NCBI GenBank assembly: GCA_023228445.1
Contig: JALOBD010000013.1
Span: 1 to 22,314, forward strand
Direction of reading: 5' to 3'
DNA: 22,314 nucleotides
From: Sphaerochaeta sp.
Lineage (GTDB): Bacteria; Spirochaetota; Spirochaetia; Sphaerochaetales; Sphaerochaetaceae
Shown: one piece after another, positions 1 to 7,144 of the stretch
Layout of the letters: every line of letters begins with the position of its first letter
Numbering within the stretch: the first letter of the stretch is position 1
The notes under the pieces: generated by a model
What the model saw: the letters and a program-made list of their open reading frames with translations, nothing else
Database searches by the model: none
Told to the model about the DNA's origin: nothing
Made by a program: the position numbers and the translations under genes

Positions 1-1163
1 ACCGTCTTCATAAGCCATCATATACGTTGCCAATTCGTATTCCCCACGAGTGTGGGGATGAACCGCCGACCTTCGAGGTGGTGGACGAGAACGGTGTGTA
101 TTCCCCACGAGTGTGGGGATGAACCGAAGTGATAATCGGCATAACGCTTGGGCTTGGTGTATTCCCCACGAGTGTGGGGATGAACCGACAACAAGGATGT
201 TCCGGAAGTGAAAGCCTATGTATTCCCCACGAGTGTGGGGATGAACCGTAGAGTTACCGAGAATAAAAAACATCCCCTCCGTATTCCCCACGAGTGTGGG
301 GATGAACCGCGCTATGATACGGATCGGGCCGATCTTGTCTGGTATTCCCCACGAGTGTGGGGATGAACCGCCTCCCAAGCTCCGCCACGACCTTCCTGTT
401 GGGTATTCCCCACGAGTGTGGGGATGAACCGAATGCCCTGCGTGCATGACAATCAATGATGTAGTATTCCCCACGAGTGTGGGGATGAACCGCACCGGCG
501 GATCTTCGCCAACGTGCGCAATGCGTATTCCCCACGGGTGTGGGGATGAACCGTGTCAATTTACACTGAGGACCATGGACTTGTTGTATTCCCCACGGGT
601 GTGGGGATGAACCGGCACAGAACGAAAGCCATGCCGCCGAGCTCAAGTATTCCCCACGGGTGTGGGGATGAACCGGATGGCTTGACAAAACCACCGTGGA
701 GGTAGCTGTATTCCCCACGGGTGTGGGGATGAACCGCGGAAGTGGCTGCTCAGGATCATTGGGAGAAGGTATTCCCCACGAGTGTGGGGATGAACCGCGC
801 TATATCAATAGTATCAAAGTAACATTAACGTATTCCCCACGAGTGTGGGGATGAACCGTACACGATCACGTTCACCTGGGACGACCTCTAGTATTCCCCA
901 CGAGTGTGGGGGTGAACCGAACTTTGGGGTGACTGTCGAATGGTTGGTGTCGTATTCCCCACGGGTGTGGGGATGAACCGGCATGGACCTCCGGATACTC
1001 CTCAGCCATAGAGTATTCCCCACGGGTGTGGGGATGAACCGGATCCATATCGCCAAGAGCAAGGCGCTGACCTGTATTCGCCACGGGTGTGGGGATGAAC
1101 CGCCAGGATAGACCAGGCCCTCTGCAGCGCACCAGTATTCCCCACGGGTGTGGGGATGAACCG
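1..1163 (+). CRISPR. Type I-E CRISPR array, trailer-side portion (19 full repeats)
   Basis: A 29-bp repeat starts at 37 and recurs every 61 bp up to 1135, giving 19 full repeats separated by 32-bp spacers. The first four bases (ACCG) match the end of one more repeat cut by the window edge, so 19 spacers are visible. The repeat starts GTATTCCCCAC, has a 4-nt loop (GAGT or GGGT) and ends GTGGGGATGAACCG. The CCCCAC/GTGGGG stem, 32-nt spacers and ATGAACCG end are those of type I-E (Cas6e-cut) repeats. By analogy with the E. coli repeat the array is read left to right, so leader and cas genes should lie off the left edge and 1163 is the old, trailer end. Base 13 differs in blocks: A in repeats 1-8 and 13-15, G in repeats 9-12 and 16-19. 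Repeats at 891 and 1074 carry further single changes. No spacer is visibly duplicated. Confidence 0.98.
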
Positions 1164-1356
1164 CCTCCTTCTGATAAATTATTATGGCACTTTTAGGCCT
1201 TGATCGGAGAAAATAGGCAAATTTGATTTAGTGAACTCAACTCAAAGGTCTCAAGCTTCATTTCAGATAGATGAAGAGGCGATTGATAGTGCAGATAGCT
1301 TCTGTTTGAACCATTTCCATTCTGGAAACAGTTGATGGAGAATCATATGTTCGCTA
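1164..1356. other. Gene-free trailer region between CRISPR array and tRNA
   Basis: This stretch is clearly more AT-rich than the genes to the right and has no ORF with a ribosome binding site. It begins directly after the last repeat. The only structure I see is a pair of small inverted repeats (TTTCC at 1314-1318 with GGAAA at 1324-1328; CTGTTT at 1302-1307 with AAACAG at 1326-1331). I assign no function. Confidence 0.5.
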
Positions 1357-1394
1357 GGGAAAACAAAGCTGCAAGGAGCATTCCTTGCAGCTTT
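1357..1394 (-). terminator. Rho-independent terminator of tRNA-Pro
   Basis: A perfect 13-bp stem (arms 1365-1377 and 1382-1394) closes a GCAT tetraloop. Read on the minus strand it is followed by GTTTTCCC. It lies three bases beyond the 3' end of the tRNA, so it would end the tRNA transcript. The A/T-rich base of the stem is symmetric, but the plus strand has no good U-tract after it, so mainly minus-strand termination is expected. Confidence 0.85.
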
Positions 1395-1396
1395 TA

Positions 1397-1470
1397 TCGG
1401 GCTGGACGGATTTGAACCGTCGACCCCATGTCCCCCAGACATGTACGCTAAACCCCTGCGCTACAGCCCG
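1397..1470 (-). tRNA. tRNA-Pro (anticodon GGG)
   Basis: The reverse complement folds as a normal 74-nt tRNA. The acceptor stem is CGGGCTG/CAGCCCG with the C1:G72 pair typical of bacterial tRNA-Pro. The anticodon stem is CATGT/ACATG around a CTGGGGG loop, giving anticodon GGG, and the T arm is GACGG-TTCAAAT-CCGTC. The discriminator base is A. The CCA end is not encoded (the sequence continues TAAAAGC), so it must be added after transcription. It reads proline codons CCC/CCU. It is a single-gene unit with its own terminator just downstream. Confidence 0.96.
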
Positions 1471-1475
1471 TGCGG

Positions 1476-1491
1476 TGTCGGTGAACCGACA
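1476..1491 (-). repeat. Perfect palindrome in the 5' leader of tRNA-Pro
   Basis: TGTCGGT-GA-ACCGACA is a perfect 7-2-7 inverted repeat, five bases upstream of the mature tRNA 5' end on the transcribed strand. It could be an operator or a small hairpin in the pre-tRNA leader near the RNase P site. The two-base centre is small for an RNA loop, so the central pairs would open in RNA. Confidence 0.5.
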
Positions 1492-1498
1492 GTCGTGA

Positions 1499-1527
1499 AG
1501 TTACCATAGATGCAGGTCTTCTGTCAA
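1499..1527 (-). promoter_or_regulatory. Candidate promoter of tRNA-Pro
   Basis: On the minus strand an exact TTGACA (-35, plus-strand 1522-1527) is followed after 17 bp by GTAACT (1499-1504), a weak -10. A better -10 match, TATGGT at 1503-1508, sits only 13 bp away. The -35 is convincing, the exact -10 is not. Confidence 0.45.
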
Positions 1528-1624
1528 TGAATGGAAACTGGTAGCATTGGGTGAAATAATTTTGTACTATATGTGTTGTGTTGGTCTGGATTTGGGCCTA
1601 CAGTGTTGTCAGAGAGGAGAGTAC

Positions 1625-2191
1625 ATGGCACCATCGACAAAGCATTTGCTCGCCCGAAGCCTCAAGGCGTTGATGGGGGAGAAGACTCTGGACAAGATCA
1701 CCGTAAAGGAGATCGTCGCTCGTTGCGGGGTGAACCGGCAGACCTTCTACTACCACTTCCGTGACATCTACGACCTGCTTGACTGGCTCTTCATCGAGGA
1801 GGGCAACGAGTTCTCCCGGAGGTTCCCCGATTACCCAAACCAGAGCAGTGCTGAGGACGCAATCCGGCAGATGTGCACCTACCTCATAGATAATCGTCAG
1901 ATGGCCATCAACATCTTCAACAGTATGGGGCGCGATATCTTTGGCCAGTATCTCACTCGGGAGATGGGTAAGCTACTCTCGATGTCGTTGATGCAGCGAG
2001 CGGTGCTCATCGGAGTATCCGAAACCAATGTACGGGCCATCGTCAACTTCTATAAACATGGCCTCGTCGGCGTCCTGCTCGACTGGGTCGCCGATGGCCT
2101 TGGAGGGGATATTGATGAGATAGTACTGCTGAATCGACCAATCTTTGAGGGAGCACTTGATGAGGCAATTAAACAGATGACAAAAGCTTGA
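1625..2191 (+). CDS. TetR/AcrR-family regulator, DhaS-like
   Basis: A 188-residue DNA-binding regulator. Residues about 5-50 form the TetR helix-turn-helix: LDKITVKEIVARCGVNRQTF followed by YYHFRDIYDLL. The NRQTFYYHF recognition helix and the C-terminal part resemble the DhaS subgroup (dihydroxyacetone kinase regulators). No dha genes are nearby, so only the subfamily is suggested and the ligand is unknown. I chose ATG 1625 because AGAGAGGAGA ends five bases before it; an upstream ATG at 1547 in the same frame would add 26 Cys/Tyr-rich residues and lacks a site. The chaperone and usher genes follow on the same strand after a 90-bp gap that contains an imperfect dyad, so they are the natural candidate targets. 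No clear promoter of its own is visible. Confidence 0.85.
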   Translation: MAPSTKHLLARSLKALMGEKTLDKITVKEIVARCGVNRQTFYYHFRDIYDLLDWLFIEEGNEFSRRFPDYPNQSSAEDAIRQMCTYLIDNRQMAINIFNSMGRDIFGQYLTREMGKLLSMSLMQRAVLIGVSETNVRAIVNFYKHGLVGVLLDWVADGLGGDIDEIVLLNRPIFEGALDEAIKQMTKA

Positions 2192-2231
2192 AGACTGGTA
2201 TAGATTTCAGTCTTGATGAATCAACCCCGAT

Positions 2232-2258
2232 AGACTACACTGTCCAAAACAGTTGTCT
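2232..2258. promoter_or_regulatory. Imperfect dyad, candidate operator before the chaperone gene
   Basis: AGAC (2232-2235) and ACTGT (2239-2243) are mirrored by ACAGT (2249-2253) and GTCT (2255-2258) around a CCAAA centre. It lies 23 bp before the chaperone start and downstream of a TetR gene. TetR proteins bind dyads of this size, but no binding is shown; the assignment is inferred from position. Confidence 0.35.
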
Positions 2259-2281
2259 GTGTTTAAATGAGAGAGATGAAT

Positions 2282-3046
2282 ATGAACCAACCGACGATGC
2301 AAGTCTTCAAACGCGTGATCATGACCATGCTGGTGGCAACCGTTCTGATTTTTTCAGTCAGTGCCTATCAGTTTTCCCCATTGGAACAGTCCTTCCAACC
2401 CAGTGGAGCTGAGAGTACAAAGACGTACACGATTGTCAATGACAGCAATGACTCCATCGCCATCTCGATCTCTGCACTGGTGCGCGATCAAGATGCCCAA
2501 GGAAATGAGATCAACTCTGCCGCAGATGCATACTTCTCCATCGTCCCCAACAAGCTGGTAGTCCCACCGCAGTCAAGCTGGGTGGTACGTGTCCAGTACC
2601 GAGGACCGAGGACGGTGACCAACGAGCTCTCCTTCCGCCTGAAGGCGGAGCAGATCCCCTATTCACAAGGTCGAGCGAGCACCGACAAGGGGATGTTCAA
2701 CTTCCTGTACATCTACACTACCAGTTTGTACGTGCTGCCCAGTAGGGTGGTGGAGAACGTAGCGGTGCGTTCTGTCGCCGCATCGACAGATGACAATGGA
2801 GAGCCTGAGCTCGCCGTCACCCTCTCCAACTTGGGCACGGTCCACCAGCTTCTGATCTCAGCAGTCCTCGAGGTGAGGGACAGCAAAGGAAATATCGCTG
2901 TCCTCCAAGGCAATGAAGCCCTTGCCGGCATCGACGGCATGAATATCTTGGCAAAGAAAACAGTGACCAAGAAGGTCGCCTGGCCCGAAAACCTCTCACG
3001 GGAGAGCGGGGTAACCTATCAAGCTACGATAAAGTACACCAAATAA
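2282..3046 (+). CDS. PapD-like periplasmic pilus/fimbrial chaperone
   Basis: A 254-residue exported protein. Residues 1-28 are a signal peptide (positively charged start, hydrophobic core MLVATVLIFSVSA, likely cut before YQFSP). Residues about 30-125 look like the first Ig-like domain of COG3121 chaperones: TYTIVNDSNDSIAISIS, then FSIVPNKLVVPPQSSWVVRV and a LSFRLKAEQIPY strand. Residues about 145-254 form the second beta domain. Family members bind pilus subunits in the periplasm, complete their fold by donor-strand complementation and deliver them to an outer-membrane usher. The usher gene follows 41 bp downstream. ATG 2282 has GAGAG six bases before it; in-frame ATGs at 2267 and 2276 would only lengthen the signal peptide. 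No pilin gene lies next to it, so its client is unknown. Confidence 0.82.
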   Translation: MNQPTMQVFKRVIMTMLVATVLIFSVSAYQFSPLEQSFQPSGAESTKTYTIVNDSNDSIAISISALVRDQDAQGNEINSAADAYFSIVPNKLVVPPQSSWVVRVQYRGPRTVTNELSFRLKAEQIPYSQGRASTDKGMFNFLYIYTTSLYVLPSRVVENVAVRSVAASTDDNGEPELAVTLSNLGTVHQLLISAVLEVRDSKGNIAVLQGNEALAGIDGMNILAKKTVTKKVAWPENLSRESGVTYQATIKYTK

Positions 3047-3066
3047 CAGGGCAACGCTCTGTTATT
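3042..3066 (+). promoter_or_regulatory. Hairpin between chaperone and usher genes
   Basis: AATAACAGGG pairs with CTCTGTTATT around a CAACG loop: 10 bp including one G-U pair. It overlaps the chaperone stop codon. Only TCTTC-type sequence follows, so it is at best a weak terminator or attenuator. It could lower usher expression relative to chaperone or protect the upstream mRNA. Confidence 0.45.
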
Positions 3067-3087
3067 CTTCACGAGGGCTGGGTAATC

Positions 3088-6000
3088 ATGAAAAAAGATA
3101 TGTCACATGTAGTGCTGATAACAGCATTAATTATGGTGCTAGGCATAACTCTTTTCTTTTTCACTCAGACGTGTTTTCTGCCAAAACCTGCACCCATTGC
3201 AGAAGAACCGACGATTGTTCACGTCCCTCCCATCATCGAAGAACCGGTCCCAACTCCTGTCATACCTATCGAGCCGGTACCGGAAATCGAGCCAATTGAG
3301 ATCATTGAGCCGCCCGTCGTCGAAGAACCGGTTGTGGAGGTGGTAGAACCAGAACCGATTGTCGAAGTCGAAGAGCCCATCATCGAGGAACCGGTCATCG
3401 AAGAACCCATCATTGAAGAGCCCATCATTGAAGAGCCGGTCATAGAGGAACCAATCATTGAAGAACCGGTTATTGAAGAACCGGTTATTGAAGAACCGAT
3501 CATTGAAGAGCCGGTTATTGAAGAACCGATCATTGAAGAGCCGGTTATTGAAGAACCGATCATCGAAGAACCGGTGGTTGAACCCCCTCCTGTCATTGAA
3601 GAACCCGTCATTGTGGTACCCGTTGAACCGGAGGTGGTCATCCCCGAACCTGAACCGGAGGTGGTCATCCCGGAACCTGAGCCGGAGCCGATTGCCAGAG
3701 AGATCATTGAAGAGGAACCAATCGAGGAGCCGATCGTCGAAGAAGAGGTGGTTGAGGTTGAACCGGAGGAGCCGCCTCCGCCTCCGATTCCTCCCGTCCC
3801 GTTCCTCTTCGAGCCGATGGTCATGAGCGAGGACGAGTACAACCTCTTCTACGCCGAGCCCTTCGACGACAGCTTCGTCGAAGATGACTTTTGGGCCGAC
3901 TTCTTCATCGTTGGTGAAGATAGCGTCGTCGCATACGACGACGGGTTTTACTTTCTCAACCTCTTTGTCAATGATGAGCGGGTAGGGGATGTCGAGGTCG
4001 AGTTTGAGGGAGAGACCCGGTGGATAAACAGCGAGGAGCTCTTCTTCTACGTAAATCCCCACATCACCAGGGCGGCATCCGAGCGGATCTTCGGTGACAA
4101 TCTGCCCTCCCTCTCCCTTGAACAACTCAACGAGCGAGGGGTCCAGGCCTCGTATGATAGCTCTGCGTTTGCCATTTACCTGACCTTCAGCCTCGAGGAT
4201 ATGCCCGAGCGGATGGTCAGCATCACCACTACCTCCATCAATCGACGCCAGCAGTATGGCATGAGCGGGGCTGTCGTCCTCAAGCCGGTCAAGTTGGCGG
4301 TGGCCAGCTCTCTGAGCCTCTACGGGATGATCGATTACCCCAGCGATTTCTCGGTTATCAACAACCGGCTTCTCTCCCTCTCGGTCTCCAACCGCGCCTC
4401 GATCTTCGGTGTCGGGCTGAACTTCTACTTCACCATCACCCCCGACCTCACCGGTAAGGGCAGCAGTGCCAAGGTCTTCAACTTTGGCTCATGGAGCGGC
4501 TTCTACGACTTTGTGGAGACGAGCCAACGCCTTTCCTTCGGCAATGTTGGCTCTTCGCTCAGTAAAAATGAGAAGGTTCGCGGCGCAACGAACATCGGCT
4601 TCACCTTCGAGAAGAACTACTCCTACGGCACCGGCAGTGCCAAGGGCAGCCAGTTTGAGCACCGCATCACCCTCGTCGAGCCCTCGACGGTGATCATTGA
4701 GATCAACGGCCAGGAGGTCTTCAATCGACGCTTCCAGCCCGGTACCTACCGGCTTCGCGACTTCGTCTTCACCCAGGGTGCCAACCAAATTCTCATCCGC
4801 ACCGTCTCCGACAGTGGTGAGGTGCATACCGAGTACGTCGACATGGGCTACGACTACCGCCTCTTGGGCAAGGGCGACACCCTCTACAGCTTCGGTTTCA
4901 GCGTCCCTCGGACCAAGAGCCCGGATCAAAAAGGGCTCATCAACATCCCGTGGGTGGACGGGCAGTACCTCTCTTACCACCCTGAGGCATTCACCGCCAC
5001 CTACAGCCAGCAGATCGGTGTCACCGACACCTTCACCCTCAGCGGGGACTTGGCGTACAGCCCGGGCTTCTTCTCCGGCACCTTCAACGGGGTGCTTGCC
5101 ACGATGGTGGGAACGAGCCAGCTCCAGTTGACCGTGGGCTTTGACAAGACGAAAATAAGCCCGTCGTTCAACGCCAGCCTTGGCCACCGGTTCAGCTTCC
5201 GCCAGGGCTCACCCTTGGGGACGCTGAGTGCCAACATCTCCCACAGTATGCCGGCTCTCGGTGCAGATGACCCGTATCAATCGAACTCGACGCTCTCACT
5301 CTCCTACTCGGGCAGCATCACCGAACGGGTGCGCTACACCCTCTCCTCGAACATCGCCTACGACACCCAATTCTCCTACCCTTCGTGGAGCGCGAGTTTC
5401 TCCACCGGCTTCTCCCCCTTCAAGGGCTTCTCCATCAGTGGGTCGATCACGGCAAGCGGGAGTGCCAACTCCCAGGGCAAGCCGGTTCTCAGCGCCCAGA
5501 TCAGCGGCTCGTACTCCTTCAGCTCCAAGCTCAGTTCCAATATTTCCACCTCGGTCCAAAACATCGGCTCACAGAGCGCTGCTACGACAGCCACCAGCTC
5601 GATGGGGGTGAGCTGGCGCCCCTCCTCCAACGACAGCATGAGCTTCTCGCTCAACGCCTTCAAGTTCAACGACCCGACGAACAACACCATGAGCGGGTAC
5701 TGGAACCACAACGGGAACCTCGCCTCGTTCAGCGTCCGGCAACAGATCTCCAACGCTACCGGAATGATGACCACCACCGTCACCGCAAACACCTCGCTGG
5801 CTTTCGGTGGATGGGCCGTGGGGGTGGGGCGGTCGGTCAACGACTCCTTCCTCCTGGTCAGGCCCACGGGCGAGTTGCGTTCCAGCTCCATCTCGGTGGC
5901 TCGCTCTCTCGACAGCTCCCCCTCCTACCTCAGCCGGCCGCTCGGCAGTGCGCTGTACAACTCGATCTCGCCGAACATGAAGAACAGTGTGGTCGTCTTT

Positions 6001-6744
6001 GCCACCGGGGCAACCGACTACTCAGCCGGCCACTCCTTCGTCTTTGAAGCCACGCCGCGCAGTCGCCAATCCTTTGTGGCCAAGCTCGTGGTCGAACCCT
6101 CCTTCACCGTCAGTGGCCTGCTCTACCACAGCGATGGCTCCCCGTACATCCAATACTCCTCACCGGTCTATCAGGTGCAGTATGACGAGGAGGGGAACAG
6201 GGAGTTCACCCGCGATGACTCGCTCTACCTCTTCACCGACCAAGAGGGACGCTACATCCTCAGCGAGGTGAAGAGCGGGACCTATATCTTCGACCTGCAG
6301 GTCGAGGACACGTGGTACGCCATCGAGTTCGTCGTGCCGACCATCGAAGGGGAGCGGGTCGGCCTTGAGCGTGTATTACTCCTTGAGGAGTTCATGGTCG
6401 GTGACCCGGCAATGGAGAGCCGCATCATCATCCACGATGCGCTCACCGGCATGATCGTCGAGGAGGATGAGGACGTCTTCGGCACCGAACTGGCCACCGG
6501 ATACGACGCCGAGGTCGTCCTCGATGTGATCGGCCGTATTGACGAGGAGAGCTTCTGGTCGATCATCTTCCCGCCGTTCGACGAGAGCGGTTCCCCATTT
6601 GATTTCTTTGATTCCTTTGATTCATTGGATCCTTCCTTCGTCCGCCAAGAACATTTTGAATTCGATGAGTCCATTTTCGATGCGCTCGTCGGGCCGTACG
6701 AAGGGGATGGGGACGGTACTCAAGTGGTGACCGCAGCACCCTGA
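3088..6744 (+). CDS. Fimbrial usher with TonB-like anchor and Pro/Glu-rich linker
   Basis: A 1218-residue protein. Residues 8-26 are one hydrophobic helix after a short basic start. Residues about 34-243 are almost entirely Pro, Glu, Val and Ile, including 14 units of EEP[VI][VI]; this anchor-plus-rod layout resembles TonB. A very acidic stretch follows (EDDFWADFF), then an usher-like N-domain from about 288 (FYFLNLFVNDERVGDVEVEF). Residues about 400-1000 are beta-barrel-like, interrupted at about 526-605 by a plug domain with the family signature VIIEINGQEVFNRRF and YRLRDFVFTQGANQILIR. Residues about 1007-1090 (DQEGRYILSEVKSGTY) match the C-terminal plug-like beta-sandwich of ushers, and the last 120 residues are an acidic tail. 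Ushers (usually 800-850 residues) are outer-membrane pores that assemble pili. C29 lacks a convincing lipobox, so I favour an uncleaved inner-membrane anchor over a lipoprotein. The usher assignment is strong; the tether function is inferred. Confidence 0.86.
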   Translation: MKKDMSHVVLITALIMVLGITLFFFTQTCFLPKPAPIAEEPTIVHVPPIIEEPVPTPVIPIEPVPEIEPIEIIEPPVVEEPVVEVVEPEPIVEVEEPIIEEPVIEEPIIEEPIIEEPVIEEPIIEEPVIEEPVIEEPIIEEPVIEEPIIEEPVIEEPIIEEPVVEPPPVIEEPVIVVPVEPEVVIPEPEPEVVIPEPEPEPIAREIIEEEPIEEPIVEEEVVEVEPEEPPPPPIPPVPFLFEPMVMSEDEYNLFYAEPFDDSFVEDDFWADFFIVGEDSVVAYDDGFYFLNLFVNDERVGDVEVEFEGETRWINSEELFFYVNPHITRAASERIFGDNLPSLSLEQLNERGVQASYDSSAFAIYLTFSLEDMPERMVSITTTSINRRQQYGMSGAVVLKPVKLAVASSLSLYGMIDYPSDFSVINNRLLSLSVSNRASIFGVGLNFYFTITPDLTGKGSSAKVFNFGSWSGFYDFVETSQRLSFGNVGSSLSKNEKVRGATNIGFTFEKNYSYGTGSAKGSQFEHRITLVEPSTVIIEINGQEVFNRRFQPGTYRLRDFVFTQGANQILIRTVSDSGEVHTEYVDMGYDYRLLGKGDTLYSFGFSVPRTKSPDQKGLINIPWVDGQYLSYHPEAFTATYSQQIGVTDTFTLSGDLAYSPGFFSGTFNGVLATMVGTSQLQLTVGFDKTKISPSFNASLGHRFSFRQGSPLGTLSANISHSMPALGADDPYQSNSTLSLSYSGSITERVRYTLSSNIAYDTQFSYPSWSASFSTGFSPFKGFSISGSITASGSANSQGKPVLSAQISGSYSFSSKLSSNISTSVQNIGSQSAATTATSSMGVSWRPSSNDSMSFSLNAFKFNDPTNNTMSGYWNHNGNLASFSVRQQISNATGMMTTTVTANTSLAFGGWAVGVGRSVNDSFLLVRPTGELRSSSISVARSLDSSPSYLSRPLGSALYNSISPNMKNSVVVFATGATDYSAGHSFVFEATPRSRQSFVAKLVVEPSFTVSGLLYHSDGSPYIQYSSPVYQVQYDEEGNREFTRDDSLYLFTDQEGRYILSEVKSGTYIFDLQVEDTWYAIEFVVPTIEGERVGLERVLLLEEFMVGDPAMESRIIIHDALTGMIVEEDEDVFGTELATGYDAEVVLDVIGRIDEESFWSIIFPPFDESGSPFDFFDSFDSLDPSFVRQEHFEFDESIFDALVGPYEGDGDGTQVVTAAP
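3370..3579 (+). repeat. 14 tandem 15-bp repeats encoding EEP[VI][VI]
   Basis: Fourteen consecutive in-frame 15-bp units (residues 95-164 of the usher) encode EEPII, EEPVI or EEPVV. The DNA units are close to identical, for example GAAGAACCGGTTATT and GAAGAGCCGGTTATT, with a 30-bp higher-order pattern. Similar but less regular units flank it on both sides. Because the period is a multiple of three, gain or loss of units would change rod length without breaking the frame. Confidence 0.95.
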
Positions 6745-6750
6745 CTCTCC

Positions 6751-6782
6751 TTGACACTTGCCGGTAAAAGGAAGAGTATAGG
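6751..6782 (+). promoter_or_regulatory. Candidate promoter of the V/A-type ATPase operon
   Basis: An exact TTGACA at 6751-6756 lies just after the usher stop codon. TATAGG (6777-6782) and TATACG (6783-6788) follow, but at 20 and 26 bp, longer than the ideal 17. No terminator is visible between the usher and this point, so read-through is possible. The 73-bp gap before the first ATPase gene is the natural place for the operon promoter. Confidence 0.4.
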
Positions 6783-6817
6783 TATACGGTATCTATTGTG
6801 TACAAGGAAGTAAAAGC

Positions 6818-7144
6818 GTGCAAACAGAGATTATCAACAAGGTATTGAGTGTTGAGGATCGTGCACAAAAGATCATTAGAGACAGCGAACGCAGCGCCAG
6901 AGACATAGTCACCGATGCACAAGCCAAGGCTAATGAGATGGTGCGCTCCTCACTGAAGGCAGAGCGGGAACGCCAGAACGCTGTCGTCGCCCAGGCCCAA
7001 GCCGATGCCGATGCCCAGCTTGCCGAGTATGAAGCGAGTATTGCCGGTGGCCAACGCCTCGATCCCGACCTCTTGGACAAGGTCGCCGCGCTCATCGTGG
7101 AGCGGGTCTCCGTCACCGACTTCGATGAGGAACCGGGCCAGTGA
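6818..7144 (+). CDS. V/A-type ATPase peripheral stalk subunit G/H
   Basis: A 108-residue, almost wholly alpha-helical protein. Residues about 10-80 are a charged Ala/Arg/Glu/Lys/Gln-rich coiled coil (RSARDIVTDAQAKANEMVRS, then ERQNAVVAQAQADADAQLAE). This is the profile of the G/H stator subunit, which pairs with subunit E to form the peripheral stalk. Sequence alone is weak for such short coiled coils; the position as first gene of a nine-gene ATPase operon carries the call. The start is GTG at 6818, with AAGGAAG seven bases upstream. Its TGA overlaps the GTG of the next gene (GTGA), indicating translational coupling. Confidence 0.82.
   Translation: MQTEIINKVLSVEDRAQKIIRDSERSARDIVTDAQAKANEMVRSSLKAERERQNAVVAQAQADADAQLAEYEASIAGGQRLDPDLLDKVAALIVERVSVTDFDEEPGQ

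Noticed and set aside
254..1132. Open frames on the minus strand across the CRISPR array (repeating HPHTRGEY and RFIPTLVGNT peptides)
   Set aside because: They are translations of the repeats; the 61-bp period produces the periodic peptides and no ribosome site precedes them.
3172..3177. Lipoprotein cysteine (C29) in the usher
   Set aside because: The residues before it (FTQT) do not form an acceptable lipobox even by relaxed spirochaetal rules; an uncleaved anchor fits better.
3139..4125. Long minus-strand frames opposite the usher linker (Asn/Phe-rich and Gly/Ser-rich products)
   Set aside because: They arise from the repeated Pro/Glu codons read in reverse; low complexity, no start signals, and the plus frame matches a known family.
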